Source of the DNA: Candidatus Epulonipiscioides gigas
GTDB lineage: Bacteria; Bacillota; Clostridia; Lachnospirales; Cellulosilyticaceae
Direction: 5' to 3'
Length of the DNA stretch: 50,219 bases
NCBI GenBank assembly: GCA_001983555.1
Contig: LJHE01000062.1
Coordinates: forward strand, 1 to 50,219
The position numbers and the translations under genes were made by a program. Numbering within the stretch: position 1 is the first letter of the stretch; each line of letters begins with the position of its first letter. Shown here piece by piece: positions 1 to 6,555 of the stretch. The notes beneath the pieces were generated by a model. That model was not told the origin of the DNA, did no database searches, and saw only the letters and a list, made by a program, of their open reading frames with translations.

Positions 1-43
1 TGTTATTTATAATTGTTAATAGTATTTGTTTTTCAGTGTACAA

Positions 44-168
44 TATTTTTGGTGACGATGCGATTTTGGGAAACACCCGTTTCCATACCGAACACGATGG
101 TTAAGCTAAAGTCGGCTGACGGTACTTGTTTGGAGACGAACAGGGAGAATAAGTGGTTGCCAAATATA
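44..168 (+). rRNA. rrf: 5S ribosomal RNA
   Basis: The conserved 5S core is visible: GGGAAACACCCGTTTCCAT, then CCGAACACGATGGTTAAGC, then a GGTACTTG segment and a GGGAGAATAAG segment. The ends (about 44-52 and 160-168) pair as helix I with one mismatch, which sets the boundaries to within a few bases. It is followed at once by five tRNAs, so the window opens at the 3' end of an rRNA operon. Confidence 0.92.
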
Positions 169-171
169 AAA

Positions 172-244
172 GGTCGCTTAGCTCAGCTGGGAGAGCATCT
201 GCCTTACAAGCAGAGGGTCATAGGTTCGAGCCCTATAGCGACCA
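172..244 (+). tRNA. tRNA-Val (anticodon TAC)
   Basis: A 73-nt cloverleaf. The acceptor GGTCGCT pairs with AGCGACC, the D-arm is AGCTCAGCTGGGAGAGC, and the anticodon stem TCTGC/GCAGA encloses CTTACAA (anticodon TAC). The T-arm carries GGTTCGAGCC. The discriminator is A244 and CCA is not encoded. It is the first of five tRNAs after 5S rRNA. Confidence 0.93.
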
Positions 245-266
245 CTTTAACCTATTGGTTATACTT

Positions 267-338
267 AGGGTTATCGCCAAGTGGTAAGGCACAGGATTTT
301 GATTCCTGCATTCGAAGGTTCAAATCCTTCTAGCCCTG
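267..338 (+). tRNA. tRNA-Gln (anticodon TTG)
   Basis: The acceptor AGGGTTA pairs with TAGCCCT through one G-U pair. The D-region ATCGCCAAGTGGTAAGGC is typical of tRNA-Gln. The anticodon loop TTTTGAT carries TTG and the T-loop is TTCAAAT. The discriminator is G338 and CCA is not encoded. Confidence 0.93.
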
Positions 339-342
339 TTGT

Positions 343-415
343 GAGTCACTAGCTCAGTAGGTAGAGCACTTGACTTTTAATCAAGTGGTCCCGGGTTCGA
401 GCCCCGGGTGGCTCA
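343..415 (+). tRNA. tRNA-Lys (anticodon TTT)
   Basis: The acceptor GAGTCAC pairs with GTGGCTC through one G-U pair. The D-arm is AGCTCAGTAGGTAGAGC. The stem CTTGA/TCAAG encloses CTTTTAA (anticodon TTT), and a GC-rich T-arm follows. The discriminator is A415 and CCA is not encoded. Only four bases separate it from tRNA-Gln. Confidence 0.94.
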
Positions 416-422
416 GTTGTAT

Positions 423-504
423 GCGGATGTGGCGGAATTGGCAGACGCACTAGACTTAGGATCTAGCGCCGCAGGGTGTAAGGGTTCGACTCCCTTCATC
501 CGCA
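423..504 (+). tRNA. tRNA-Leu (anticodon TAG)
   Basis: An 82-nt class II tRNA with a long variable arm. The acceptor GCGGATG pairs with CATCCGC. The anticodon stem CTAGA/TCTAG encloses CTTAGGA (anticodon TAG). The discriminator is A504 and CCA is not encoded. Confidence 0.94.
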
Positions 505-516
505 TCCATAATATTT

Positions 517-587
517 GCGGGTGTAGTTCAATGGTAGAACACCAGCCTTCCAAGCTGGTTACGTGGGTTCGATTCCCATCACCCGCT
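517..587 (+). tRNA. tRNA-Gly (anticodon TCC)
   Basis: A 71-nt cloverleaf. The acceptor GCGGGTG pairs with CACCCGC. The anticodon stem CCAGC/GCTGG encloses CTTCCAA (anticodon TCC). The discriminator is T587 and CCA is not encoded. It is the last tRNA before the operon terminator. Confidence 0.93.
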
Positions 588-591
588 TTAT

Positions 592-631
592 AAAAAATGG
601 TATATATTTTTCTGATATATGCCATTTTTTT
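592..631 (+). terminator. Terminator of the rRNA/tRNA operon
   Basis: A 14-bp stem (592-605 with 617-630, one G-U pair) centred on ATGGTATAT/ATATGCCAT has an A-run on the left and a T-run on the right. It starts five bases after tRNA-Gly, as expected for an intrinsic terminator. Confidence 0.8.
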
Positions 632-810
632 ATGTCTTCTAATATTCCATAAATTACCATGTTATAAATATCCTAAAATATGGTATACTTAATAAATATA
701 GTTACTCATTTTACTACATAATTATTTTTTTAAAATTTGGAACTTTTATAAATATAGTGCGTCTTAATAGTATAAAAACAAATTTAGCATAAAAAAAAGG
801 AGAAATAAAA

Positions 811-2151
811 ATGAAAAAATTAATTTTAAGTCTTGCAATCCTTACAATGGGAATACCTACATTTGCTGAAATAACAACTCAAGATATAAATGATATTACA
901 ATTAAAGTAGAAGAAGTTATGACACCAGAAATTGTTCAAGATATTCCGCATTTACCAAATAACGTACTAACTGACGAAGATTTAATTACTAAAAATGATG
1001 CTGTATTTATATCTTTAGACTTTTTAAAAGAGCAATTTGGGATGGAACTACAATTAATAAAAGAAGGTAAGATTCTTATTATGCCCACTATCGATATAGA
1101 CGATGTGCTAGATTCATCATCAAATTTAAAAAATGAGGAGTTTATTATGTCACAATTAATTGAAATACCAGAAGGTGCAATTAAAATACATCATGCTACT
1201 ATTACAAACGTTGACTTTGAAGGAAAACAAATTACTATTTTACCTGATGAAAAAGAAGATTTACCACAAAATTGGATTGTAGAAGATTTACCACAAAATT
1301 GGATTGTATTAAATATAAGTGATGAAACTGTTTTTACAGATGGTAGAGGTAGTTTTGAGGATATGAAAGTTGGAATGCCTGTAGAAGTTTATCATTCACC
1401 TGCTATGACTAGCTCTCTTGTTCCTCAAACTGCAGCTTATATAATTAATTCAAAAGAAGCACCTGTGTCAACATCACTACCTACTCCAGGTTATAGCGTG
1501 CCAGCTGTAGAAGAAACTATAGATCCTGCAGGTTTTGATGATGTATTTACAGTAATGCCTGAAGATACTATTCGAATTGCTCGTATTCCAATTATAAATA
1601 TAGATTCTGAAACAAAGCAAATTACACTTTTGCCATATGAAAAAGAAGATATTCCACAAAATTGGCTTATATTAAATACGAATGAAGATACTTTATTTAC
1701 TAATGGTAATGGTAAATTTGAAGATATGGAAATAGGAATGGTTGTAGAAGTTTTTCACTCGTCTGCTATGACTCGATCATTAATACCACAAACAGCTGCT
1801 TATATGATTAATCCAAGATTAGATGGATATGTCTTACCTATTCCTACCGTAGAGCAAGTTATTCCAGAACCAGTAGTACAATCATATGATAAAAATGGTA
1901 ATTTAATTAAAAAAGATTTAAAAATTACTGAAATTTCATTTAATGGTGAAAATATGAGCATTATAATCGGAACAACTCCGTATGATCAAGAAGTATTCCA
2001 TATAACTGTAGATACTACCGTTATGCGCGATAATAAAATAATTCCAGCATCAGCTCTGCAAGCTGGTCAAATTGTTGATATATCAGTAGGTCCTACAATG
2101 ACAATGTCGCTTCCACCACAATTTCAAGCAATTTCTATTGAAATTCAATAA
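811..2151 (+). CDS. Secreted repeat protein with stalk-like N-terminus
   Basis: I do not recognise a named family for the whole protein (446 aa). Residues 1-19 form a clear Sec signal peptide ending TFA, so it should be exported. Residues about 55-95 (AVFISLDFLKEQFGMELQL) resemble part of a copper-amine-oxidase N-terminal (stalk) domain, which is common in clostridial surface proteins. Two related segments of about 80 residues follow (about 125-215 and 250-330). Both contain KQIT.LP.EKED.PQNW, FEDM..GM.VEV.HS.AMT and PQTAAY. A weaker third copy lies near the C-terminus. The first copy holds a perfect 27-bp tandem duplication that doubles EDLPQNWIV. No membrane anchor is seen. An SD (AAAAGGAGAA) lies 8 nt before ATG. 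A terminator follows at 2165, so it is probably a single-gene unit. Its function is unknown. Confidence 0.75.
   Translation: MKKLILSLAILTMGIPTFAEITTQDINDITIKVEEVMTPEIVQDIPHLPNNVLTDEDLITKNDAVFISLDFLKEQFGMELQLIKEGKILIMPTIDIDDVLDSSSNLKNEEFIMSQLIEIPEGAIKIHHATITNVDFEGKQITILPDEKEDLPQNWIVEDLPQNWIVLNISDETVFTDGRGSFEDMKVGMPVEVYHSPAMTSSLVPQTAAYIINSKEAPVSTSLPTPGYSVPAVEETIDPAGFDDVFTVMPEDTIRIARIPIINIDSETKQITLLPYEKEDIPQNWLILNTNEDTLFTNGNGKFEDMEIGMVVEVFHSSAMTRSLIPQTAAYMINPRLDGYVLPIPTVEQVIPEPVVQSYDKNGNLIKKDLKITEISFNGENMSIIIGTTPYDQEVFHITVDTTVMRDNKIIPASALQAGQIVDISVGPTMTMSLPPQFQAISIEIQ
1255..1308 (+). repeat. Perfect 27-bp tandem duplication inside the secreted protein gene
   Basis: Bases 1255-1281 and 1282-1308 are identical and in frame, and both encode EDLPQNWIV. 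The paralogous domain later in the same protein has a single copy of this segment. This looks like a recent slippage event with no silent differences between copies. Confidence 0.95.
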
Positions 2152-2164
2152 AATAAAAACTTTT

Positions 2165-2204
2165 AAGCTATTATCTTAATTGATTAAGGAAATAGCTTTT
2201 TTTA
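2165..2204 (+). terminator. Terminator after the secreted repeat protein
   Basis: The stem AAGCTATT/AATAGCTT has an inner CTTAATT/GATTAAG extension and is followed by seven T. It lies 13 bases after the stop codon at 2151. Confidence 0.8.
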
Positions 2205-2205
2205 T

Positions 2206-2234
2206 TTGACAAAACTACACATAAGAAGTATAAT
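2206..2234 (+). promoter_or_regulatory. SigmaA-type promoter of the mazF-like gene
   Basis: A perfect TTGACA (2206-2211), 17 bases, then a perfect TATAAT (2229-2234). Transcription would start near 2241, giving a leader of about 120 nt before the gene at 2364. The stretch between is very AT-rich and I see no reading frame in it. Confidence 0.75.
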
Positions 2235-2363
2235 ATTTTAGTAAATAGTCTATATTTTTATTTTATTTTTAGTATCTTTTTTTTGTAATTATTAATCTTT
2301 TTTTACATATATAATTTAAAAAATATAATTAAGACAATTTCATTATTTAGAAAGGAAGATAAT

Positions 2364-2768
2364 ATGTCAGTAAATGAAGTGCGTTTAATAGATTTTAAAA
2401 GAGGAGAAATATACATTGCTAATTTGGGGAATGATGTAGTTGGAAGCGAACAAGGTGGAATAAGACCAGTTATAATTATTCAAAACGACATAGGAAATAA
2501 ATTTAGTCCCAATATTATTTGTATGCCACTTAGTACAAAGCCACGACGAAAAAAGCTTCCAACACATATCTATATTGATAAAGTAGAATATGGTGGAATT
2601 GATAAAGACAGTATTATATTGGCAGATCAAATGCGAACGATTTCAAAACAAAGAATTATTTCCTCTGCTCCACTTGCTACTATCAAATCTGATAAAATGT
2701 TAGAAATTGAAAAATGTATTTCTAATAATTTAGGAATAAGAGCTGAAGTTCATAAGCTCGCTATATAA
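2364..2768 (+). CDS. MazF/PemK-family endoribonuclease toxin (EndoA-like)
   Basis: At 134 aa it matches MazF/EndoA, a sequence-specific mRNA interferase, with a short N-terminal extension. Visible family motifs are RGEIYIANL (about 14-22), the loop GSEQGGIRPVIIIQND (about 27-42) with the catalytic-region Arg, PLSTKPRRKKLPTH (about 55-68) and the later segment ILADQMRTISKQRI. The SD AAAGGAAG is 7 nt before ATG. MazF is normally neutralised by a small antitoxin encoded just upstream. Here the upstream 210 bases hold only a terminator, a strong promoter and a leader, so the antitoxin must be elsewhere or has been lost. The protein looks intact. Confidence 0.88.
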   Translation: MSVNEVRLIDFKRGEIYIANLGNDVVGSEQGGIRPVIIIQNDIGNKFSPNIICMPLSTKPRRKKLPTHIYIDKVEYGGIDKDSIILADQMRTISKQRIISSAPLATIKSDKMLEIEKCISNNLGIRAEVHKLAI

Positions 2769-2781
2769 TATCTAAATGTGA

Positions 2782-2816
2782 AAGAGGTATAGGAGATGCT
2801 CCCATACCTCTTATTT
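2782..2816. terminator. Shared terminator between convergent genes
   Basis: A 9-bp perfect stem, AAGAGGTAT/ATACCTCTT (2782-2790 and 2804-2812), lies between the stop of the mazF-like gene and the stop of the convergent small gene. T-rich flanking on the plus side suits the toxin gene. Confidence 0.65.
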
Positions 2817-3058
2817 TATACTACTGCATCTTCAATTATATCTTCAAGTCCTGGTATTGTAACAGTCCCTTCACATATTTGATTACATAATTTATTTGCA
2901 AAATTTTTATCTTCTGTAAAATATATTTGATAACAAATATATTTTGAACCGCTTTCTTCCATTATTTCAATACCATATGTTGAATTTTTTTCTAATAAAT
3001 AATAAGTATGTTTTCTACCTTGAATAAACTGTTCACCTATAATATTTTTTTCATACAT
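2816..3058 (-). CDS. Small DUF6514-like protein
   Basis: This is a small acidic protein of about 80 residues. The ending TVTIPGLEDIIEDAVV and the central YGIEI segment resemble the clostridial DUF6514 family, whose function is unknown. The frame opens at a GTG (3070), but an AGGTGAT box complementary to the 16S rRNA end spans that codon. The box lies 7 nt before an ATG at 3058. I therefore choose 3058 as the start. No signal peptide or membrane segment is seen. The gene is convergent with the mazF-like gene and lies downstream of hflX on the same strand, separated by a long imperfect palindrome. The family call is moderate; the gene itself is likely real. Confidence 0.6.
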   Translation of the reverse strand: MYEKNIIGEQFIQGRKHTYYLLEKNSTYGIEIMEESGSKYICYQIYFTEDKNFANKLCNQICEGTVTIPGLEDIIEDAVV

Positions 3059-3134
3059 ATAATCAATCACCTTATTCTATAATTATTTTAATTTATAGAC
3101 TAATTATAATATAAATATTAATAAAATGACATAA

Positions 3135-3253
3135 AAATATATCGCAAAAACCGTTTTTTCGTCTAAATAAATGACAAATATATTATGATTATTTCCATTT
3201 TTAGTCATATTATTGATGATTTGATTAGTTTTTTGTCGGTTATTGCGATATTT
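3135..3253. repeat. 119-bp imperfect palindrome (MITE-like)
   Basis: The outer arms 3135-3153 (ending TATCGCAAAAACCG) and 3237-3253 (starting CGGTTATTGCGATA) are near-perfect inverted repeats. The inner halves can also be partly aligned as reverse complements around a centre near 3194. It lies between the stop of hflX and the start of the DUF6514-like gene. It could be a miniature inverted-repeat element or a long RNA hairpin. I found no second copy in the window. Confidence 0.55.
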
Positions 3254-3269
3254 AGTTTAACAATTAATT

Positions 3270-4499
3270 TTACTCAACAGAAATAAATTGAGTAATTTTA
3301 TAAATTTTATTGGAATGCAAAAATCCTTTAATTTCTAACCCATTTTCTTTATAATCTATTAATATTTTTTCACCATACTTATTACAATATGCAATAATAT
3401 CAGAATTATTATAAGGAACTAATATATTAAATTTTGTCATCTCAGTATACAAAACTTCCTCTATTTTTAATAATAATTGATCCAAGTTTTGTTTTGTTTT
3501 AGCAGATATATTAATAGCACTTGGATTTTCTAAATAAATTTTTTCACTATCTATTTTATTATAAACTTTTAAAATCGGCATTCCTTCAATTTTAAGTTTT
3601 TTAAGAGTATCTTCAACCACCTCAATATGAGTATTAACATGTTTATTTGATACATCTATCAAATGAATAATTATATCAGAATATTTTACTTCTTCTAATG
3701 TTGAATAAAATGCTTTTATAAGGTGATGAGGTAAATTTCTTATAAATCCAACAGTATCAACTAAACGAATTTCTGTTCCAGATGGTAAGTTTACTTTCCT
3801 AGTTGTCGTATCTAAAGTCGCAAAAAGTTGATTTTCAACATAAATTTCACTACCTGATAATACATTTAATAGTGTGGATTTTCCAGCATTTGTGTAACCT
3901 ACTATGGAAACAACTTTAATATTATCTTTTTGTCTTTTCTTTCTAAGAATATTTCTATGTCGTTTTACCTCTTCAAGCTCTTTTTCAAGGAGACTAACTC
4001 TATTTCTTATATGTCTTTTATCAAGTTCTAGTTTTTTTTCGCCAGGACCACGAGCACCTATTCCTCCTGCCTGTCTAGACATTGTGCTACCAGAACCTAT
4101 AAGCCTCGAATATTGATATTTTAACTGAGCTAATTCTACTTGAAGTTTTCCTTCACTAGAGCTTGCTCTTTGTGCAAAAATATCTAAAATGATTAATGTT
4201 CTATCCATAACTTTAGTATCTAACATTTCAGATAAATTTTTCATTTGTATTGGAGATAACTCTTGATCGCAAACTATCCCAGTTGCTTCTGTTTCTTCAA
4301 TATATAATTTAAGTTCCTCTATTTTTCCAGAACCCAAATAATGCTTAGGGTTAATTTTATCTACTTTTTGAATAAGTTCTCCAATAACACTTGCACCAGC
4401 TGTTTTAACAAGCTCTTTAAGTTCTTCTAAACTTTCTAAAATTTCGGCTTCATTATCCTCTTGTTTTTTTTGTGCTACAAATACAATTACTTTTTCCAT
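3270..4499 (-). CDS. hflX: Ribosome-associated GTPase HflX
   Basis: A 409-aa GTPase that splits or rescues stalled ribosomes under stress. The N-terminal HflX domain (about 1-180) contains GSGKIEEL and the signature GARGPGEKKLELDKR (about 148-162). The G-domain follows, with G1 GYTNAGKST, G3 DTVGF and G4 NKID. A short C-terminal beta domain follows. GAGGAGG lies 6 nt before ATG. The gene is 30 bases after ligA on the same strand, making it the last gene of pcrA-ligA-hflX. The length is close to that of B. subtilis YnbA/HflX. Confidence 0.95.
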   Translation of the reverse strand: MEKVIVFVAQKKQEDNEAEILESLEELKELVKTAGASVIGELIQKVDKINPKHYLGSGKIEELKLYIEETEATGIVCDQELSPIQMKNLSEMLDTKVMDRTLIILDIFAQRASSSEGKLQVELAQLKYQYSRLIGSGSTMSRQAGGIGARGPGEKKLELDKRHIRNRVSLLEKELEEVKRHRNILRKKRQKDNIKVVSIVGYTNAGKSTLLNVLSGSEIYVENQLFATLDTTTRKVNLPSGTEIRLVDTVGFIRNLPHHLIKAFYSTLEEVKYSDIIIHLIDVSNKHVNTHIEVVEDTLKKLKIEGMPILKVYNKIDSEKIYLENPSAINISAKTKQNLDQLLLKIEEVLYTEMTKFNILVPYNNSDIIAYCNKYGEKILIDYKENGLEIKGFLHSNKIYKITQFISVE

Positions 4500-4529
4500 T
4501 TTTTCCTCCTCAATGCCATTTAATATTGC

Positions 4530-6494
4530 TTAAAAATAGAGCATATTTAAAAATGTATCTTCATCTATAATAGGAATTTTGAGCTCTTTAGCTTTTTTAT
4601 TTTTACTAGAATTAGAGTTCAAATCATTATTTATAAGATAACTGGTATTTTTAGTTACTGAATTAGTTACTTTTCCATCATTTTTTTCAATTTCAAGTTG
4701 TAATTCTTGACGATTTTTAAAATGTTTAAGTTCTCCAGTAATTACAAAATTTTGATTAGTCAACTTAGACGTTTGTTCTTTTAGTTCTTGCTCAAATTCT
4801 ATTTTTTGTAATAATTTTTCTAATAAAAGCTTATTTTCGTTGTTATTAAAATAATTATAAAGCTCTTTAGCCAATTTAGGACCTATTCCATTTATAATTG
4901 TTAATTCTTTCTCTGTTGCATTTCTTATTTTATCTAAACTATTATCGAAATGCTCACATATTAATTTTGCATTTGATATTCCAACATGTAATATTCCAAG
5001 AGCATATAAAAATTTATATAATGGTACTTTTCGTGATTTATTTATAGACTTTGCTAAATTTAAATAAGATTTTTCTCCAAATCCTTTAAGCTGAATTATT
5101 TTATCCTTATAGTTTTCAATATCATATATTTCACTTATATCATTAATCGGTAATTTTTCTAGTGTAGCTTCTGATAGTCCTTCAATATTCATAGCATTTC
5201 TCGATACAAAATGAGTTAATTTTTTAATTCGTTTTGCAGGACAATTATAATTATTACAATAAAGCGTTTTAGTTTTATTTTCTTGCTCTATTACAGTATC
5301 TCCACCACAAGCATTGCAAACATTTGGAATAGAAACAGGACCTGTTCTTGATAAATTTTCACCAATCTGAGGAATAATCATATTGGCCTTATAGATCGTA
5401 ATTGTATCTCCTAAACCAAGTTTTAAATCTTCTAGTATAGAAACATTATGCACACTTGCACGCATAACAGTTGTACCTTCTAATTCTATAGGTGAAAAAA
5501 TAGCTACAGGATTTATTTGTCCTGTTCTTGATGTATTCCACTCGATTGCTGTAAGTACAGTTTCTTCTTGTATGTCTTGCCATTTATAAGCTATAGAATC
5601 TTTTGGAAACTTTGAAGTAGCTCCTTGATTTTTACTGTAATCTATATTATTAAAAGAAAGCACTAGCCCATCAGCTTGAAAATCTTTTTCTTTTATATTA
5701 TTTGTAAATTTAGTAACAGTTTCTTCTAAAGTTTCAGCAGTTACTATTTCATTTTCAATAATACTAAATCCTTGTTCTTTTAAAAAATTTAAACTTTCTT
5801 GTTTAGTAATAAAACTTTGATTAGATTCAACGATAGCAAAACAAATAAAATTTACATTTCTTTTTGCTGTTATACTAGAATCTAATTGCCTAACTGTTCC
5901 ACTACATAAATTACGAGGATTTTTGTATTTATTATCCTCAAGTTTGTTTATTTTTTCAAAATTTTGATATGTTATTATTGCTTCTCCTCTAATTACCAAA
6001 CTGCCATTAAAGTTAATTTTAAGAGGCAAATTTTTAAAAGTTTTTGCATTTTCTGTTACATCTTCTCCAATTTGACCATTTCCTCTTGTTAATGCTTCTT
6101 CTAAGTTACCATTATTATATTTCATAACTACGGTTAATCCATCTAATTTATAAGATAATAAACCTTCTTGCTCACCTAAAAAATTTTTTAATGCCTCAAT
6201 ATCTTTAGTTTTATTAAGAGATAACATAGGTGTTAAATGAGCTTTTTTTGATAATTCACTACTAATAGTATAACCAACTGTTTGTGTTACACTATGAGAA
6301 TAAATTATACCTAGCTCTTTTTCTAATTTTTCTAATTTTTCTACTAAACTATCATATTCAAAATTAGACATAATTTCTTGATTTTGTTGCTCATAAGCAA
6401 AATTTGCTCTATCTAATAATTCTACTAATTCTTTCATTTCTTGTAATTTATCCAATAGATCATCTACTTTCTTTGACTGAAATGCTTTTTGCAT
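4530..6494 (-). CDS. ligA: NAD+-dependent DNA ligase LigA
   Basis: A 654-aa ligase that seals nicks in replication and repair. The order is: Ia-type N-terminus; adenylation domain with nucleophile Lys in KLDG (about 116-119) and TRGNGQIGEDVT; OB fold; zinc finger CNACGG...CNNYNCP; helix-hairpin-helix repeats; C-terminal BRCT domain. All parts are present and the length is normal. No convincing SD precedes the first ATG. Residues 1-20 extend beyond the usual N-terminus, so a start at Met20 is possible, but it has no better SD. The gene is co-oriented with pcrA (61-base gap containing a hairpin) and hflX. A PcrA helicase-ligase pairing is common in Firmicutes. Confidence 0.95.
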   Translation of the reverse strand: MQKAFQSKKVDDLLDKLQEMKELVELLDRANFAYEQQNQEIMSNFEYDSLVEKLEKLEKELGIIYSHSVTQTVGYTISSELSKKAHLTPMLSLNKTKDIEALKNFLGEQEGLLSYKLDGLTVVMKYNNGNLEEALTRGNGQIGEDVTENAKTFKNLPLKINFNGSLVIRGEAIITYQNFEKINKLEDNKYKNPRNLCSGTVRQLDSSITAKRNVNFICFAIVESNQSFITKQESLNFLKEQGFSIIENEIVTAETLEETVTKFTNNIKEKDFQADGLVLSFNNIDYSKNQGATSKFPKDSIAYKWQDIQEETVLTAIEWNTSRTGQINPVAIFSPIELEGTTVMRASVHNVSILEDLKLGLGDTITIYKANMIIPQIGENLSRTGPVSIPNVCNACGGDTVIEQENKTKTLYCNNYNCPAKRIKKLTHFVSRNAMNIEGLSEATLEKLPINDISEIYDIENYKDKIIQLKGFGEKSYLNLAKSINKSRKVPLYKFLYALGILHVGISNAKLICEHFDNSLDKIRNATEKELTIINGIGPKLAKELYNYFNNNENKLLLEKLLQKIEFEQELKEQTSKLTNQNFVITGELKHFKNRQELQLEIEKNDGKVTNSVTKNTSYLINNDLNSNSSKNKKAKELKIPIIDEDTFLNMLYF

Positions 6495-6513
6495 ATTTAC
6501 AATATTGTTTGTA

Positions 6514-6541
6514 GTAGCGAATCTATTTATACATTCGCTAC
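6514..6541 (-). other. Hairpin between pcrA and ligA
   Basis: A 9-bp perfect stem, GTAGCGAAT/ATTCGCTAC, with a 10-nt loop fills most of the gap between the pcrA stop and the ligA start. There is no T-run, so it is more likely an RNA-stability or attenuating structure than a full terminator. It sits about 20 nt before the SD-less ligA start. Confidence 0.55.
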
Positions 6542-6555
6542 AAGTATATAACTTA

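Noticed and set aside
13-593. Open frames across the 5S/tRNA region on both strands
   Set aside because: They lie entirely over rRNA and tRNA genes and have no protein-like composition.
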